A stretch of 64,000 bases of DNA from Nocardiopsis sp. TSRI0078 (GCF_001905145.1 NZ_LWLB01000035.1:310001-374000), one strand, 5' to 3'; counted from the stretch's first letter, positions 16,820-25,251 are shown. Notes: generated by a model from the sequence alone, not told the origin. Made by a program: numbers and translations.

Positions 16820-17428
16820 TCAGTCGAAGAGGTGCTCGGGACGCTCGACCGTGACGGCCCTGGGGACCCACGTCTTCAGGGTCTCCAGGTCGGTGCAGGA
16901 CTCGATGCGCCGACGGACCTCGTCGGAGACGGTGAGCCCACGCGCCTGGAGCACCGCGATCACGCTGTGGGACAGGCCCTCTTCCCGGCCCTCCTCGCGA
17001 CCGAGACCGACGTACTTACGGGCGAAGTCGCTCTGCCACTCATAGGTGTCCACGGACATCAAGCCCTCCAGCTCCTTCCGAGCGGCCTCGTAGGCCCGGC
17101 TGGGGCACAGCACCACCAGCACCGTCGGGCACTCCAGGCGCCCGTAAAGAGTGGACAGGTAGACGGGCCAGCTGTGCCGCTTGTCCTTGTCCCGGCCGTC
17201 CTGGCGCTCCACGGCGATGGCCAGGACCTCGCGGGTGCCATCGCGTAGCACGACGGCCTCGTCGCTGGTCCACTCCTTGGGCGTGCAGTTGGACAGGTAC
17301 GAGGAGGTCAGAACCGCCTCGGTGTGCTCTGGCAGCTCATAACCCAGGACCTTCCTGAGCAGGAACGGAGCCAGGGCGGGCTGGTTCTGCACGATCCGCA
17401 GCGGGATCTCGTGCTCCTGAGTGGGCAT
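16820..17428 (-). CDS. Rpn/PD-(D/E)XK-like protein, short form
   Basis: 202 residues. The N-terminal half has the nuclease-like core (SDEAVVLRDG, AIAVERQDGRDKDKRHSWPV, YLSTLYGRLECPTVLVVLCP) and the C-terminal end (DEVRRRIESCTDLETLKTWV) matches the Streptomyces Rpn-like family. In that family the middle is usually longer; here LMSVDT runs straight into YEWQSDFARKYV, as if a segment had been lost. Base use looks less GC-rich than its neighbours, which fits transfer. Its role is unknown; related Rpn proteins promote recombination or target transferred DNA. Confidence 0.6.
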   Translation of the reverse strand: MPTQEHEIPLRIVQNQPALAPFLLRKVLGYELPEHTEAVLTSSYLSNCTPKEWTSDEAVVLRDGTREVLAIAVERQDGRDKDKRHSWPVYLSTLYGRLECPTVLVVLCPSRAYEAARKELEGLMSVDTYEWQSDFARKYVGLGREEGREEGLSHSVIAVLQARGLTVSDEVRRRIESCTDLETLKTWVPRAVTVERPEHLFD

Positions 17429-17504
17429 ACGGTTCCTTGCCGGCGTTGTCAGGGGAGTCGGAGGGGGAGGGGCCGTGGGAACCGGTCCCACGGCCCGGAC
17501 GTGT

Positions 17505-17972
17505 TCAGCGGACGGGGCTCAGCAAGCGCCTTGCGGCCCGGAGGACGGCGGCCGGATCCAGGGCGAAGGAGGCCCACACCAGGACCCCCAGCCCCGACCG
17601 GACCGGCCAGGCGTAGCGGCCCCACTCGTCGGCGAGGCCGTCCACCGGCAGCAGCCCGCGCCGGCCCTCGGCCCGGTCCCACTCCTCACCGGTGCGCTCG
17701 ACCGGGATGCGCGGGACCGAATCGGCTCCGTGGTCGTTGTGCACGGTCAGCCTCAGGACGTGGTCCTCGCCCAGGACCAGGTGGCGGGTGACCTCGCCGC
17801 CGGGGCGGCCGTACCTGCAGGCGTTGGCGTGCAACTCGTGCAGGCACGACCGCACGGTGTCCACGAGGTCCGGCTCGAACCCGGACATGTCCTCGGACAG
17901 GTCCCGGCGGGCGGCGGACAGGTCGGCCAGGTCGCGCCCGTAGGTGCGGGGCTCCCAGTAGACGAGGCTCAT
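17505..17972 (-). CDS. Anti-sigma-type ATP-binding protein (HATPase_c)
   Basis: 155 residues with the GHKL N-box LHELHANACRYG at about 43-54 and the downstream RLTVHNDHG segment. The G2 region is poorly conserved, ending in GLLPVDGLADEWGRYAW. Such proteins of actinomycetes are related to SpoIIAB/RsbW kinases and are often paired with DUF397 and XRE genes. Its start overlaps the stop of the upstream gene by ATGA, so the two are co-translated. Confidence 0.75.
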   Translation of the reverse strand: MSLVYWEPRTYGRDLADLSAARRDLSEDMSGFEPDLVDTVRSCLHELHANACRYGRPGGEVTRHLVLGEDHVLRLTVHNDHGADSVPRIPVERTGEEWDRAEGRRGLLPVDGLADEWGRYAWPVRSGLGVLVWASFALDPAAVLRAARRLLSPVR

Positions 17973-18469
17973 GCGGGCACCCCCTGGCGCCGCCGCCCGG
18001 ACCGAGCCGCACCGGCGGGTCCGTCCCACTCGGAGGAACCGCAGAGCAGGTCGCCGACCGGGACGGGCGCGGCCGCCCACTCCTGGACCAGGGCCCTGGC
18101 TCGCGCCTGGACCCGGGCGAACTCGCGCTCCACCTCGGCCGACGCCGGTACCCGCACGGGCTGGTGGCCACGGGGCGGGGGGACCGTGACCCGGGACTTT
18201 CGGACACGCTCCCGCTCACGTTCGTGGGCGGCGCAGTAGGGCCGGATCAGAGCGACCTCCTCGGCATGGATGGTCTGGTTCGGAGGGGCCGGACGGAGCA
18301 CGGGAGCGGACACTGCCTCGGGCGCGGGGAGGGTGGCGGGCACGTAGCGGCGCACGCGCGTGGAGCGGCGGCGACGGCCGAAGGTCGAGTGGCGTCCGCG
18401 CGGGGAGGAGAAGAAGTCGGTCACCGGGCCGAGGGCACGGCGGAGGAGGACAGCGCTAAACTGGCGCAT
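17969..18469 (-). CDS. Basic protein of unknown function, partner of the HATPase gene
   Basis: About 166 residues from ATG 18469 (MRQFSAVLLRR). It is basic and Arg-rich in the first 60 residues, with a Pro-rich stretch and a helical middle (ERERERVRKSR, AEVEREFARVQARARALVQEW). No domain is recognised. The 4-base overlap with the HATPase gene and the shared strand indicate an operon. The start is uncertain because the frame stays open upstream. Confidence 0.5.
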   Translation of the reverse strand: MRQFSAVLLRRALGPVTDFFSSPRGRHSTFGRRRRSTRVRRYVPATLPAPEAVSAPVLRPAPPNQTIHAEEVALIRPYCAAHERERERVRKSRVTVPPPRGHQPVRVPASAEVEREFARVQARARALVQEWAAAPVPVGDLLCGSSEWDGPAGAARSGRRRQGVPA

Positions 18470-18748
18470 GCTGGCAATCCTTTGGCAATCAGGAGAACCT
18501 TGCTGGCCACGGCCCCGGGCGGTAACTGACCGCTGCGGGGCCATTGCGTGGGTTCAGTTGTGTGTTCGGGAAAAATATTAGGGGGCGGAGGCGGGTGGCG
18601 ATGACAGTACCGGCAAGTAATTCCAAATACTTCAAAAAAGATCGTCTCGGCAGTTCACGCAGATGGCACCTAACCCGCACCCGCCTCATCCATTGGTCTG
18701 CGTTTGCCCGAATTAATGGGGTTGGCACCCCTTTTCGGGCAACAGAAA

Positions 18749-18776
18749 ACGGCTGGCCGGAAAACCGACCAGCCGT
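18749..18776 (-). terminator. Intrinsic terminator after the DUF397 gene
   Basis: Read on the minus strand, a 12-base stem (ACGGCTGGTCGG, loop TTTT, CCGGCCAGCCGT, with one G-T wobble) is followed by a T-rich tail (TTTTCTGTT). It lies 17 bases past the DUF397 stop. The stretch 18470-18792 shows no gene otherwise. Its middle (18570-18740) is clearly AT-richer than the surroundings and may hold promoter elements for the gene pair reading left from 18469. Confidence 0.75.
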
Positions 18777-18792
18777 CGCGCGTCAGTGAAGC

Positions 18793-18987
18793 CTAGGAGT
18801 GCTGGAGCTTCACGCCCCGCAGGAAGGACGTCCAGGCGTCAGCGGAGTACTCCACATGCCCGAGACCGCGGTTCCGGGTGTCGCGCACCAACACGCTCTT
18901 CCCCTCCGCCACCTCGACACAGCTACCCTGCCCCGAGCTGTAGCTGCTCTTGTGCCACGGACTTCTGCCGTGCTCGTGCCTATCCAT
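18793..18987 (-). CDS. DUF397 domain protein
   Basis: 64 residues, the whole being one DUF397 domain: WHKSSYSSGQGSCVEVAEG, VLVRDTRNRGLGHVEYSADA, WTSFLRGVK. Such proteins are nearly always next to an XRE regulator of the DUF5753 type, as here, where its start overlaps the end of that gene by 8 bases. The pair is believed to act in developmental signalling in streptomycetes, possibly as an antitoxin-like or anti-regulator partner, but the mechanism is not settled. Confidence 0.92.
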   Translation of the reverse strand: MDRHEHGRSPWHKSSYSSGQGSCVEVAEGKSVLVRDTRNRGLGHVEYSADAWTSFLRGVKLQHS

Positions 18988-19792
18988 CAATGCTCTTCCT
19001 GGCCTTCCTGAGCAGTTCCACACTGGCCTCCATCGACAGCGCCTCGGCCTGGAGGAAGCCGAAGGTGGTCATGCACTTCTGCACAGTGTCCAGGACCTCC
19101 ATCAGCACCTCACCGGCCGTGTACTCAGCGGAGGCCAGCGGTGGATTGTCGGGGAAAGTGTAGATCCGGAATGGTCCAGCCGTCCCGTAGTGATGGCGAA
19201 CGCCCGAGGGCACGACCTGCAGCCGGATCCTGCCCCGTTTCACGAGGTCGAGCACGCGGTCCAACTGCGCGGCCTGGGTACGCTCGCCGCCGATCACACG
19301 GCTCAGGAGGAACTCCTCCACAACGATGGACACCAGCGGAGGATGCGGCTTCTCCAGGATGTCCTGACGTGCCATCCGGGCATCGACCATCCGGTCCACC
19401 TCCTCCGAGGCCCACGGCAGGGCGTCCCCGATGGCGGCCTTGGCGTACTCGGCGGTCTGGACCAGGCCGGGAACGAGCTGGCACTGGTACTCCCGCAGCT
19501 CGAAGACCCGCTGTTCTATCTCGGGGACCTGTTCGTACCAGATCGGCAGCGAATCAGGCGTATTGGCCTTCTCATACGCCCGTTCGAGCCGCCCGTTGGC
19601 GTTGAGCGCCTGGTCGAGCCGGCGGGCCTGGTCCTGGCTCATCCCGCGCTTGCCGTTCTCCCACGCCGAGATCTGGGCGGGAACGGCTCTGGCGTACGGA
19701 GCCAGCTCCGCCTGCGTCATCAGAGACCTCTTGCGAAGCGCCCTCAACTCTGTTCCCAACCTGCGCCATTTCGGCCTGCCGCGTCGTTCCAC
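18980..19792 (-). CDS. XRE regulator with DUF5753 domain
   Basis: 270 residues. Helix-turn-helix at about 12-70 (LGTELRALRKRSLMTQAELA, then ISAWENGKRGMS) and a DUF5753 domain over residues ~90-265 (YECQ-like block YQCQLVPGLVQTAEYAKAAI, ARQDILEKPHPPLVSIVVEE, RIRLQVVPSG, FRIYTFPD). It is co-transcribed with the DUF397 gene. A divergent HATPase gene starts about 270 bases away, giving the common actinomycete trio of HATPase, XRE and DUF397. Confidence 0.92.
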   Translation of the reverse strand: MERRGRPKWRRLGTELRALRKRSLMTQAELAPYARAVPAQISAWENGKRGMSQDQARRLDQALNANGRLERAYEKANTPDSLPIWYEQVPEIEQRVFELREYQCQLVPGLVQTAEYAKAAIGDALPWASEEVDRMVDARMARQDILEKPHPPLVSIVVEEFLLSRVIGGERTQAAQLDRVLDLVKRGRIRLQVVPSGVRHHYGTAGPFRIYTFPDNPPLASAEYTAGEVLMEVLDTVQKCMTTFGFLQAEALSMEASVELLRKARKSIDG

Positions 19793-20056
19793 CCGTCCAC
19801 CCGATCAACCGGAGGAAAACCAGTTCGCCCACTCCCCTACAGGCAAACAACCGGCAACAACCAATTCATCGGTTCCTCACCGGCCCGGTTGCTTTCCTGG
19901 AGTTCCGCCCCAGGAGCGTCCATGGTGTTGTCCATGGACACGCGATGGCGGGACGGCGGCCGACCGGCACGGCGTCCGCGCTGATCAGAGCGTGTCCGAG
20001 GCCGGCGAGACACTCTCTTCGCCCCATGGCGGGCGATCCGGGGAACGGGGATTCGG

Positions 20057-20638
20057 GTGGGATCAGTGATCCGTATGAAACAGCGCGGGAATTCTCCCGA
20101 GGGGAAACCGGCGAAGGAGAACCGGGCCACCAGGTTGCCCCGCCGCACGACCGACCCCCGCGACCGCGCGGCGATCCTGGTGGAACCGGCGCCCGCGAAC
20201 CCGGGCCATTCCCCGACCCTCGCCGGGGTGCCCGAGCAGGCCGCCGTACTCCGGCGCCGGCTCGCCTCGGCCGCCTCGCTTCCGCCCCGGGCGGCCGAGC
20301 TGGTCCAGGAACTGGTCAGCGAACTTTTCAACAATGCGCTCACCCACTCGCGCAGCGGCTGCGAGGGTGGGGAGGTGGCCGTCACGCTGCACCGTCTACG
20401 GGGGCGGGTACAGGTGAGGGTCACCGACGAGGGGTCGCGCACGTCCGGTGCGGCCACGCCGCACCTGCGGCCCCTGGACACCTCCGCCGAGGGCGGCCGG
20501 GGGCTGCGGCTGGTGGCGGCCCAGGCCAGCAGGTGGGGGACCCTGCACGAGGACGACCGGACGACGGTGTGGTTCGAGCTGGACCGGCGGCCCGCCCGCG
20601 GTCGCGGCTCCCGCCCCGGCACCGCCGTCGGGGGGTGA
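20057..20638 (+). CDS. Anti-sigma-type ATP-binding protein (HATPase_c)
   Basis: 193 residues from GTG 20057; ATG 20075 is an equal choice, and neither has a strong ribosome site. After ~60 variable residues comes a GHKL fold with the N-box VQELVSELFNNALTHS at ~95-110, the G1 box RVTDEG, and the G2 box EGGRGLRLVAAQASRWG. All ATP-binding boxes look intact, unlike the sister at 17505-17972. Likely an SpoIIAB/RsbW-like regulatory kinase. It is divergent from the XRE/DUF397 pair, and the next small gene overlaps its stop. Confidence 0.85.
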   Translation: MGSVIRMKQRGNSPEGKPAKENRATRLPRRTTDPRDRAAILVEPAPANPGHSPTLAGVPEQAAVLRRRLASAASLPPRAAELVQELVSELFNNALTHSRSGCEGGEVAVTLHRLRGRVQVRVTDEGSRTSGAATPHLRPLDTSAEGGRGLRLVAAQASRWGTLHEDDRTTVWFELDRRPARGRGSRPGTAVGG

Positions 20639-21075
20639 TGACCGTGGGCTGGGACCACGCGGACGACCACGAGCGGTACCAGGCCGCGCGTGAGCTCAGC
20701 AGCCGCTGCGGGCGGCTGTGGATGGTGATGTGGGCCCCGGCGCTGCGCGCCTACGTGGGGTTCTACCTGGGTCCGGAGGCGGTGCCGTGGCTGGCCGCGC
20801 CCACCGCGCGGGGCCTGGCGGAGCGGATGGGGCAGGTGGAGCGGGAGTTGACCCGTGGTTCCGCCACCGGCGCCCCCGAGGGCTTCTGGAGCTGCCCGGC
20901 CCCGGGATGCCTGTGGTCCTCGGTCAATCCCATGCCCCACCCGTGCCCGGTCCGGGTGCCCTCGCCCCGGAACCCGGCCGGGCCCGTCCGTCGGCACGAA
21001 CGGGACCCGGGAGGCCTCAGCGGAAGCGCGGACCCTCCTCCAGGATCTCCCGCACGTCCGGCCACTCGGCTTTGA
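20638..21075 (+). CDS. Small protein of unknown function next to the HATPase
   Basis: The ATG at 20638-20640 overlaps the HATPase stop (TGATG). The first ~95 residues look like real protein (YQAARELSSRCGRLWMVMWA, then LRAYVGFYLGPEAVPWLAA and GFWSCPAPGCLWSS). The last ~50 are Pro/Arg-rich. The end of the frame (from 21015) runs into the left copy of the 107-bp repeat, antisense to GNAT sequence. Such small proteins commonly follow HATPase genes in actinomycetes. The function is unknown. Confidence 0.55.
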   Translation: MTVGWDHADDHERYQAARELSSRCGRLWMVMWAPALRAYVGFYLGPEAVPWLAAPTARGLAERMGQVERELTRGSATGAPEGFWSCPAPGCLWSSVNPMPHPCPVRVPSPRNPAGPVRRHERDPGGLSGSADPPPGSPARPATRL

Positions 21076-21121
21076 GCACCGAGTAGTACACCGCGTCCCG
21101 GCGGTGCCCGTCGGGCATGGG
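21015..21121. repeat. Left copy of the 107-bp direct repeat
   Basis: Identical over all 107 bases to 23101-23207, in the same orientation; the flanking bases differ on both sides. It encodes, on the minus strand, the last ~34 residues of the GNAT protein at 23103-23699 (from MPDGHRRDAVYYS to the stop), without the rest of that gene. This is the detached 3' end left when something was inserted or duplicated. Confidence 0.97.
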
Positions 21122-21141
21122 CCTGGCGGAGCACGGACGCC

Positions 21142-22903
21142 TTACGTGCGGTCCGGTTCCCCGAAGCGTTGCTGGCCTGTCCGCCGATAACGGATGGCGT
21201 TCCGGTGCTCCCCGGAGCCCTTCACCAAGCCTGCCTTCTCCATCCTGCCCAGCCACCGGAGAACCACAGGCCTGGACAGTCCCGTCCGTTTCTGGATCTC
21301 CGCCCGGCTCAGAGCATCGTCACCGAGGGCGTTGAGGATCTCGTCCGTCCGGTCGGCCCTTCTCTTCGGCTTGGGCTCCGGCGGAGCCACATCCGTGTCC
21401 GCAGCGGCGAGGTCAGGATGAAGCCGGTAGCGCGAGGACCGGCGCACGCCCTCCTGCACCGCCAGCTCGCGGGCCACGAGGTCCTGGAGTTCACTGGTGG
21501 CCACCCGAGAGTCCACCCCCGTCGCCGCCCGGTAGCGCGGGTTGGTCAGCGGTTCGCCCAACCGCAACAGCGCCAGGGCGATGCACTGGCTGTCCGTGAG
21601 GCCGTGTTCTCCCAGCTTGTTGATCCACCTGACGGCCTCGCCGTCGAGGAGTGTGTGGTTGGGGAACACGACCTTGAACGAGGTCAGGCGGTCGGTGAAG
21701 CTCGGGGGGCTCATGTGCGCCGCCCGCAGAGCCTGCAGCATGTCCTGGATCCCCGATCCCCGATTCTCACAGACGGTCTGCTCGGTTCCCGGGACCGGTA
21801 CGTCCTGGAGAATGTTCATCAGGGCCGCGTTGCGGGCGGAGGAGGGAGGGTTGTCAGGCAGGTTGTCGACCGTCACGGCTCCGAAGAGTCCGCCCGGGTT
21901 CTGGATGACGAGCCGGTCGGGATACATCGCCACCTGCACCTGTGTGCCCCGGGCAGGACCGGACAGGTCGCGGTGCACGACGGCGTTGACAACGGCTTCC
22001 CGGAGGGCCACCTCCGGGTACTCCCAGACGTCGGAGCGACCGACCCCCCCGTATAAGGGCACGCCGCTTCATGTTGCGTTTGAGGGCGAGAAGGGTGTCA
22101 CGGACGATCACGGGCACGGGCCCTTCCAGGGCCACGTTGTCCAGGAACCGCTCACCGGTTCCCATGGAGCCGCCCGTGCTCTCGGGGTAGTGGACGAAGC
22201 TCACCATGAGCTGGGGAAAGTGCTCCTGCGGGTATTCCCCGAGGGCGAGCAGCCCGCCCAGGAAGAGCACCTCCCGGCCGGTTTCGTCCCTCACCAGGAC
22301 TCTCGTCCTGGTGAGGGCCTCGCGGTCGCTCAGTTCGGCGTACCTGTAGGGCCGGTGTCTGCGCAGGAGCGAGAGGTAGGCCTCGGTGAGGTGGGTGTCC
22401 AGGTCACCCACCGACGTTCCCTGGACGGGTTCGAGATCCTCCTTGGGCTGCCCCTTCGAGGCGAGCAGCGTGAGGATCTCGTACTGCGTCATGCGGCGGT
22501 CGCCGTCACCGACACGAATGAAACTGCCCTGGTAGACCCCCATCGACCTGAGGTGGCACGGTTTCTGCGCCGGGAGGGTCTCCGGGATCTCCGCAACGAC
22601 GAGGTCCACCGACTCGAACGCGCGGACCCTGATGTCGGCTCGGATCGGCGGCTCGAACTCCGAGCACAGCGATCCGAGATCGGCGACGAGCTTGGCCGCG
22701 TTCTTCACTCCGACGACCTCGAACCCGCCCTTCTCGTCGAGTCCGAGGATCAGGACACCGCCCTCTTTGTTCGCGAAGGCGGACAGCGTCTCGTGTGTGG
22801 ACCTCGGAAGCTTGTCGTGAGCTCTTTTCACCTCGACGTCACACAGGTCGCCGCCGAAGCGTCTCAGGTCCTCCACCAGTCCGAGGAACTCGTCATCGTG
22901 CAC
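21142..22903 (-). pseudogene. AlbA_2 (Schlafen-type) ATP-binding protein with one-base frameshift
   Basis: From ATG 22903 the first frame encodes an AlbA_2 domain (DVEVKRAHDKLPRSTHETLS, AFANKEGGVLILGLDE) and a linker to LALKRNMKRRALIRG. It then shifts at a run of seven C's (plus strand 22044-22050). The next frame continues as GRSDVWEYPEVALREAVVNA, a HATPase_c_4 domain (NRGSGIQDMLQALRAAHM), and a C-terminal winged helix (SRAEIQKRTGLSRPVVLRWL). With six C's the gene is one 586-residue protein. Family members are predicted DNA/RNA-binding, ATP-binding regulators, often on mobile DNA and sometimes linked to phage defence. The shift may be real decay, a phase switch or a sequencing error. Confidence 0.82.
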
Positions 22904-22927
22904 GCTCCGAGCCTACTCAGCCGGGGG

Positions 22928-22993
22928 AGGTTGCTCACTAGGTTGCTCGCTAGGTGGCTCACTAGCTCCGAACGAGCAACCTAACGAGCAACC
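22928..22993 (-). promoter_or_regulatory. Repeat-rich control region of the AlbA_2 gene
   Basis: Three tandem 12-base units, AGGTTGCTCACT, AGGTTGCTCGCT and AGGTGGCTCACT, fill 22928-22963. Two inverted units (CGAGCAACCT and CGAGCAACC) follow at 22973-22993. GGTTGCTCACTAGGTTGCTC (22929-22948) pairs at 18 of 20 positions with 22974-22993. The array starts 25 bases upstream of the ATPase start codon. It is probably an operator for the protein's own C-terminal winged helix, or a hairpin that blocks translation. Confidence 0.7.
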
Positions 22994-23100
22994 GAGGTGC
23001 TTCAGAGGGGCGGCTCCACTCCGTGGTCCCCCGATTCGGGTCGCGACGGAGGCGGAAGGCCGAGACCGCGCGGACGGGCCGTGGACAGCACGTCACCGGA

Positions 23101-23207
23101 CCTCAGCGGAAGCGCGGACCCTCCTCCAGGATCTCCCGCACGTCCGGCCACTCGGCTTTGAGCACCGAGTAGTACACCGCGTCCCGGCGGTGCCCGTCGG
23201 GCATGGG
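23101..23207. repeat. Right copy of the 107-bp direct repeat
   Basis: Identical to 21015-21121. Here it forms the true 3' end of the GNAT gene, including its stop codon at 23103-23105, and the homology ends inside the gene at 23207. No upstream GNAT sequence was carried to the left copy. Confidence 0.97.
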
Positions 23208-23699
23208 GTTGTAGCTGCGCAGCACGCCCTCCTCCGTGGCGCCGATGGCGCGCAGGCCCCGGCGGGCGCGCTCGTTGAGCACGTCGGTCTTGAACTCGAC
23301 CCGCTCGGCGCCCATCTCCTCGAAGGCGTGCCGCATCAGCAGGTACTTCGACCAGTGGTTGATCCCGCGCCCGCGGAACTCGCGTCCCAGCCAGGTGCTG
23401 CCGATCTCCAGGCGCTGGTCCGGCTCGGACAGGTTCCCGTAGCTCGTGCTGCCCGCGACCCGGCCGGTCGCCTTGTCGGTGATGGTGAACGTCGTGCGTT
23501 CCCCGTTGTCGCTGGCGGCCAGATAGGAGTAGAAGAACCGGACGAAGCTCGCCTCATCGTCCACACGGGTCACGAAGTGCGTCCAGATGTCGGGGTCCAT
23601 GGCCTGTTCCCGCCACCCCTCGCGGTCCGTCTCCACCAGCGGGGTGAGCACCACGTGCTCGGTCTCCAGCTGGACACGCGACTGTTCGGACCACGACAT
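23103..23699 (-). CDS. GNAT acetyltransferase, RimJ/RimL-like; target of the insert
   Basis: 198 residues from ATG 23699, which has GGAGGA upstream. The GNAT core is clear: IGSTWLGREFRGRGINHWSK (acetyl-CoA loop, RGRGIN) and AERVEFKTDVLNERARRGLR with the conserved Asn, then AIGATEEGVLR. The substrate is unknown; this subgroup often acts on protein N-termini or small amines. The last ~34 codons are duplicated at 21015-21121. The gene appears intact despite the insert downstream of it. Confidence 0.9.
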   Translation of the reverse strand: MSWSEQSRVQLETEHVVLTPLVETDREGWREQAMDPDIWTHFVTRVDDEASFVRFFYSYLAASDNGERTTFTITDKATGRVAGSTSYGNLSEPDQRLEIGSTWLGREFRGRGINHWSKYLLMRHAFEEMGAERVEFKTDVLNERARRGLRAIGATEEGVLRSYNPMPDGHRRDAVYYSVLKAEWPDVREILEEGPRFR

Positions 23700-23883
23700 G
23701 GGCACTCCTCCGGTATACGTCGTTATGTCCGTTGTGGATTGTAGTGTCGAGCAGCGAACCGACAGTCAGGTGGGGCACCCCACACGAGCCGTTCCGTATG
23801 GCCCATCGCCCCGTACGTCCCTGTCTGTCGTACCCGGCCGATAGTGTTCCCCCACTGACCGGCAGCCCTGGAGGAACCGAGCG

Positions 23884-24999
23884 ATGGCCGCCACCGACAC
23901 CGTCCTCTCACGGCGCGCGCTGAACCGCGCCACCCTCGCCCGCCAGTTCCTCCTCCAGCGGGTGGACCGGCCGGTCACCGAGGTCGTCGATCACCTGGTC
24001 GGCCTCCAGGCACAGACCACGCACACCTGGTACGTCGGCCTGCAGAGCCGGATCGAGGGCCTGGACCCCCACACGGTCGGGGGCATGCTCACCGACGGCG
24101 AACTCGTCCGCCTCCCGCTGATGCGCTCCACCCTCCACCTGGTCACGCCGCGGGACTGCCGCCTGCTGCGTGCCACGGTCCAGGAGGCCATCGCCAGGGA
24201 CCTCGCGCGCAGCAGCCACGGGAAGGCCACCGCCGGAGTCGACCTGGACGCCGTCGTGGACGCCGGCCGCGCCCTTCTGGACAAGCGGCCCCTCACCCCC
24301 TCCGAACTGGGCGCACGCCTGGCCGAGCGGTGGACGGACGTGCCCGCGAACGACCTCGCGTACGTGGTCCGCTGCCTGCTCCCGACCGTCCAGGTGCCCC
24401 CGCGCGGGGTGTGGGGCGCCTCCGGGGCCCCCGCGCTCGCGCCCGCCGACACCTGGACCGGGCTGCCCATGGACTCCGAGCCGGACCCGGACACGCTCGT
24501 GCTCCGCTACCTGGCCGCGTTCGGTCCCGCCACCGTGAGGGACGTGCAGGCGTGGTCGGGGCTGACCCGGCTGCGCGGGGTGGTGGACCGCCTGCGCGAG
24601 CGGCTCGTGGTCCTGCGCGGCGAGGACGGCGCCGAACTGTTCGACCTCCCGGACGCCCCGCGTCCGGGACCCGACGCCGCGGCACCCGTGCGCTTCCTCT
24701 ACGACTTCGACAACCTGCTGCGCGGCCACGCCGACCGCAGCCGGGTGATCTCCGCCGAGGGCCTGGGGCGGATCACCTCGCGCAACGGGATGCCGCCCGC
24801 CACCGTGCTCGTCGACGGCGAGGTGCGCGCCGCGTGGAGGGTGGTCCGGGAGAGGGGGAGGGCGGCCCTGGAGGTGATCCCCTTCGCGCCGATCGGGGAC
24901 ACCGACCGCGGGGAGGTGGAGGCGGAGGGCCTGCGGCTGCTGGGGTTCCTGGTGCCCGACCACGAGGGGCACGAGGTCCGGCTCGCCCGATCCGCCTGA
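23884..24999 (+). CDS. Winged-helix protein of the AlkZ-like DNA glycosylase family
   Basis: 371 residues matching the HTH_42/AlkZ superfamily. The Gln-x-Gln motif of these glycosylases is present near the N-terminus as VGLQAQTTHTWYVGLQSRIE (residues ~40-58). Later blocks are LPLMRSTLHLVTPRDCRLLR, the winged-helix segment FGPATVRDVQAWSGLTRLRG, and FLYDFDNLLRGHADRSRVIS. AlkZ itself unhooks azinomycin crosslinks; the family repairs bulky alkylated or crosslinked DNA. The lesion handled here is unknown, and no toxin cluster is adjacent. A GGAGGA site precedes the ATG. Confidence 0.85.
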   Translation: MAATDTVLSRRALNRATLARQFLLQRVDRPVTEVVDHLVGLQAQTTHTWYVGLQSRIEGLDPHTVGGMLTDGELVRLPLMRSTLHLVTPRDCRLLRATVQEAIARDLARSSHGKATAGVDLDAVVDAGRALLDKRPLTPSELGARLAERWTDVPANDLAYVVRCLLPTVQVPPRGVWGASGAPALAPADTWTGLPMDSEPDPDTLVLRYLAAFGPATVRDVQAWSGLTRLRGVVDRLRERLVVLRGEDGAELFDLPDAPRPGPDAAAPVRFLYDFDNLLRGHADRSRVISAEGLGRITSRNGMPPATVLVDGEVRAAWRVVRERGRAALEVIPFAPIGDTDRGEVEAEGLRLLGFLVPDHEGHEVRLARSA

Positions 25000-25251
25000 C
25001 CCCGGCGTCCGGGCCCCTCCTCCCGGAGTGTCTCGGACGTCTCGGAGTGCCTCGGGCCGTCCCGGGTAGTCGGACCACGGGGCTGCCCGGTGTCCCCCGC
25101 CCCCCGAACCGCCTCGGGAGGCCGCTCCGGGCCGCTTCCGACGTTCCCGCCCGCCGACACGAGCCTGGTTCGCACCGCTTTTTCCGGTGTCCACCATGGA
25201 GGCATGTAGCCAGACCTCGGCTACTACGTGTGGATATGGAAGGATTCACGG

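Larger units (their letters stand above)
21015..23207. mobile_element. Putative mini-island inserted at the 3' end of a GNAT gene
   Basis: About 2.1 kb bounded by perfect 107-bp repeats of a gene 3' end. The intact GNAT gene keeps the right copy as its own 3' end, so the insert looks like an integration that rebuilt the target gene, leaving att-like repeats. The cargo is one AlbA_2/HATPase gene that stops 21 bases inside the left repeat, plus a repeat-rich promoter region. There is no integrase or transposase inside, so it would have to be mobilised from outside, be a decayed remnant, or come from a segmental duplication. Confidence 0.6.

Noticed and set aside
18544..18789. 81-codon plus-strand frame in the AT-richer segment
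   Set aside because: It spans the DUF397 terminator hairpin and has no family motif; better explained as promoter and terminator DNA.
22928..22993. CRISPR array
   Set aside because: Units are 12 bases, adjacent, without spacers, and sit directly before a gene; no cas genes.
21015..23207. Transposon or insertion sequence as the origin of the 107-bp repeats
   Set aside because: No transposase and no terminal inverted repeats; target duplications are never this long. Integration at a gene end or segmental duplication fits better.
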